This document shows, piece by piece, positions 6,293-7,602 of a stretch of 7,602 nucleotides of DNA. Each line of letters starts with the position of its first letter. Positions within the stretch are counted from its first letter, which is position 1. This DNA comes from Peptococcaceae bacterium UBA3937 (GTDB lineage Bacteria; Bacillota; Peptococcia; DRI-13; DTU073). Both the position numbers and the translations under genes were made by a program. Location: positions 31,049-38,650 of the forward strand of contig DGEB01000009.1 in NCBI GenBank assembly GCA_002385735.1, given 5' to 3'. Under the pieces are notes generated by a model. The model saw only the letters and a program-made list of their open reading frames with translations. It was not told the DNA's origin and did no database searches.

Positions 6293-6315
6293 TGAGAAAC
6301 ACTCACTAGGGTTTT
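6283..6315. terminator. Bidirectional Rho-independent terminator between the gap operon and csfB
   Basis: A perfect 14-base inverted repeat, AAAACCCTAGTGAG (6283-6296) and CTCACTAGGGTTTT (6302-6315), encloses the five-base loop AAACA. Read either way the stem ends in a U-rich 3' flank, so it can stop both convergent operons. Each arm also contains the stop codon of one gene: TAG at 6290-6292 for the HTH gene and TAG at 6308-6306 for csfB. Confidence 0.9.
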
Positions 6316-6653
6316 CTTTGTCGCTCTTCCCTGAGGGAAGGCTGTAAATAACAAGTCTGTTGGGGTCTTGGCTTAAAAAACGCTTTCCGCAGCTTCGCAA
6401 TGGTCTCCTGATATTGCTGTTCATTCTCCGGCTTGCTGGTTAAAAGCTCGTTTTCACAACTGTCGCAAATAAATACACCCTTTAAAAAGAACCCTCCCGC
6501 CAGGCCCCTTTCCGGCACGTACTGACATAACGCGCATACCGGCAAAAGTTTAACTTCCACTGCCCTTCCCGTTTGGGCAGCCTCTCCGCATGGATTTTTG
6601 AATAATCTGGAACCACGAAGCTTCAGACTTTTCCTTTCTGCTTTTTCTTCCAT
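6306..6653 (-). CDS. csfB: Anti-sigma-G factor Gin (CsfB family)
   Basis: Gin/CsfB binds and inhibits sigma-G (and reportedly sigma-E) to keep forespore genes silent until the right stage of sporulation. The family core is visible: CALC (C40, C43), the GLAGGFFLKGVFICDSC segment with C63 and C66, then ENELLTSKPENEQQYQETIA, matching the two-CxxC zinc-binding Gin pattern with a helical tail. At 115 residues it is much longer than the B. subtilis protein (about 64) because of a basic N-terminal extension (1-37) and a Gln/Arg-rich C-terminal tail (about 94-115). ATG 6653 has GGAGG twelve bases upstream; an internal GTG at 6560 (residue 32) with a close GAAGG is a weaker alternative that would give a more typical length. 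In B. subtilis csfB is also near yaaO, which supports the call. Confidence 0.87.
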   Translation of the reverse strand: MEEKAERKSLKLRGSRLFKNPCGEAAQTGRAVEVKLLPVCALCQYVPERGLAGGFFLKGVFICDSCENELLTSKPENEQQYQETIAKLRKAFFKPRPQQTCYLQPSLREERQRKP

Positions 6654-6693
6654 TAATTACTGCCGCCTCCAAAAATTATTGTTTCTCTATACA

Positions 6694-6723
6694 TATTCTG
6701 TGCTTCTTGTCATGGTTCTAAAC
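6694..6723 (-). promoter_or_regulatory. Sigma-F-like promoter for csfB
   Basis: On the minus strand GTTTA (6723 to 6719), a 15-base spacer and GCACAGAATA (6703 to 6694) agree with the sigma-F consensus as I recall it, GywTA-n15-GgnnAnAnTw, with one mismatch. B. subtilis csfB is a sigma-F gene. An overlapping sigma-A-like pair, ATGACA (6713 to 6708) and TATAGA (6691 to 6686) with a 16-base spacer, is an alternative. Confidence 0.5.
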
Positions 6724-6767
6724 ATTTATTAGCAATATTTCAAATCGCTTATCGGCCTCAAATCACT

Positions 6768-7433
6768 TTACTGACCCTTGTTTTTATACTCGTTCCATCT
6801 TTCCCGCGCCGTGTTCTTTAATGCCGGTTCCACCGAGCGATCGGAAATGACCATGTTAAACCAGCGGCGGGCTTCATCAATTTTATCCAATCGCCCGTTC
6901 AATTCGCCCAAAAGGTAGATCAAGCGGTGCTCACCCATACTGTACTTATCGTGTTCACCATGTTCATAGACCAAATTATACAGTTCAAGGGCTTTTGCCA
7001 GGGCCTTTTTCTCTTCGGCGGTATCCCCCTGAAAACGATGGAGCCAGGCCAAACGCAAAAATATTCCCGCCATTACATACCGCGGCTCATGGACAATACT
7101 CCCACACACCAAAGCTAATTTATAGCTGCGCACCGCCTCTTGATGGGTGCGCTCCCCACATAATTCAACTGAACCCACCTTCTGAAAGTAGTCTTCTTCT
7201 AACGCCGCTTTATATTGCTCCCGCACCGGGGAAAAGCTCCCGGAAAAAGCATAACTGCAATAGGGGCACACGGAGATGTTGTAGTAGTACGGATTTTCCC
7301 CTTCATAATGCACACAAAAGTCCGGATCTCTTTTTTTAACAATGAGTTTACTGTTCCGGATCCTTTTGGTTTTAAAGGTCTTGCCACAATAGAGGCAGGT
7401 TATATCCCGGTCGTACAATATGTCGATAGCCAT
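6768..7433 (-). CDS. DUF2225 family zinc-ribbon protein with TPR-like C-terminus
   Basis: The family is widespread in Firmicutes and has no settled function that I know. The 221-residue product opens with a split zinc ribbon: CLYC (C13, C16) and CPYC (C56, C59), with the DUF2225 signature RDPDF...YEGENPYYYNISVCPYC (35-59) between and around them. The remainder (about 70-215) is helical with TPR-like pairs, such as EAVRSYKLALVCG (99-111), AEEKKALAKALELYNLVYEH (139-158) and DKIDEARRWFNMVI (183-196), which suggests a protein-binding role. There is no signal peptide or membrane segment, so it should be cytoplasmic. ATG 7433 is preceded by AAAGGGGAG. It has its own promoter and lies 114 bases upstream of csfB on the same strand, with no terminator seen between, so some read-through into csfB is possible. 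Confidence 0.88.
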   Translation of the reverse strand: MAIDILYDRDITCLYCGKTFKTKRIRNSKLIVKKRDPDFCVHYEGENPYYYNISVCPYCSYAFSGSFSPVREQYKAALEEDYFQKVGSVELCGERTHQEAVRSYKLALVCGSIVHEPRYVMAGIFLRLAWLHRFQGDTAEEKKALAKALELYNLVYEHGEHDKYSMGEHRLIYLLGELNGRLDKIDEARRWFNMVISDRSVEPALKNTARERWNEYKNKGQ

Positions 7434-7477
7434 CTTTCTCCCCTTTGGTGAAAAATATGGTATAGGTCTATATATTC

Positions 7478-7486
7478 ATTATAGCA
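7478..7486 (-). promoter_or_regulatory. Extended -10 promoter for the DUF2225 gene
   Basis: TGC-TATAAT on the minus strand (7486 to 7478) is a perfect extended -10, about 45 bases before the start codon. No good -35 is present at the usual distance; the flanks are strongly AT-rich. Confidence 0.6.
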
Positions 7487-7530
7487 CATTTTTTGATATA
7501 ACTATTTGATTTTTTAAACTTTTTTAAAAG

Positions 7531-7561
7531 AAAAAAGCGTTTCCGCCCCAGGGGCGAAAGC
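7531..7561 (-). terminator. Rho-independent terminator of an operon to the right of the window
   Basis: On the minus strand GCTTTCGCCC, loop CTG and GGGCGGAAACGC pair as a ten-base-pair GC-rich stem with two single-base bulges (7561 to 7537), followed by TTTTTT and more T. On the plus strand the following bases are A-rich, so it works leftwards only. It would end a gene lying beyond 7602 and isolate the DUF2225 promoter from it. Confidence 0.75.
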
Positions 7562-7602
7562 ACCTTAAAAAGCAAAAAAATAATTCCTGGCAACGACATA
7601 CT

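Noticed and set aside
6995..7339. Plus-strand open frame antisense to the DUF2225 gene
   Set aside because: The DUF2225 frame has clear zinc and signature motifs on the other strand; this frame is a proline-rich shadow.
7565..7602. Possible 3' end of a minus-strand gene (frame ending VVARNYFFAF then TAA at 7567 to 7565)
   Set aside because: The terminator at 7531-7561 makes an upstream gene end likely, but only a dozen codons are visible and they match nothing I recognise, so no CDS is called.

Overview
The window looks like chromosome from a Gram-positive, endospore-forming bacterium, most likely a Clostridia or Peptococcia-type Firmicute of middling GC. The evidence is a gene string known from Bacillus subtilis near the replication origin (csfB ... 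yaaO - yaaR - holB - ricT - yabA - trmN6), strong AGGAGG-type ribosome sites with frequent TTG and GTG starts, and a Gin/CsfB sporulation regulator. I see no phage, transposon, CRISPR or RNA gene.

Layout. Positions 1-4372 (minus strand) hold a tight six-gene operon read right to left: a PLP-dependent Orn/Lys/Arg decarboxylase-family gene (yaaO-like), yaaR (DUF327), holB (DNA polymerase III delta'), ricT/yaaT (PSP1 domain), yabA (replication initiation control), and the first 69 codons of trmN6/yabB, which is cut by the window edge. Gaps between genes are about 20-35 bases. Positions 4373-4711 are a divergent control region with an extended -10 promoter facing yaaO, a sigma-A promoter facing right, T-tracts and a repeated operator-like decamer. 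Positions 4712-6292 (plus strand) hold a second unit: a GAPDH gene, a 68-residue mini zinc-finger protein resembling the DnaJ cysteine-rich domain, and an 81-residue protein that looks like a doubled helix-turn-helix. It ends at a perfect bidirectional terminator shared with the convergent csfB/gin gene (6306-6653, minus). Upstream of csfB lies a DUF2225 zinc-ribbon/TPR-like gene (6768-7433, minus) with its own extended -10 promoter, and then a terminator belonging to an operon that lies mostly beyond the right edge.

Function. The left operon combines chromosome replication (holB, yabA), RNA maturation (ricT with RNase Y) and tRNA modification (trmN6), as in other Firmicutes, but thymidylate kinase (tmk) and the c-di-AMP receptor gene (yaaQ/darA) are missing from their usual place between yaaO and yaaR. 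The GAPDH has lost three residues linked to NAD preference, is closer in my reading to gluconeogenic GapB than to glycolytic GapA, and is not beside pgk or tpi. The most interesting material is this GAPDH / mini zinc finger / double-HTH unit with its repeated operator-like sites, the two-way terminator that carries both stop codons, and a sigma-F-like promoter in front of csfB.
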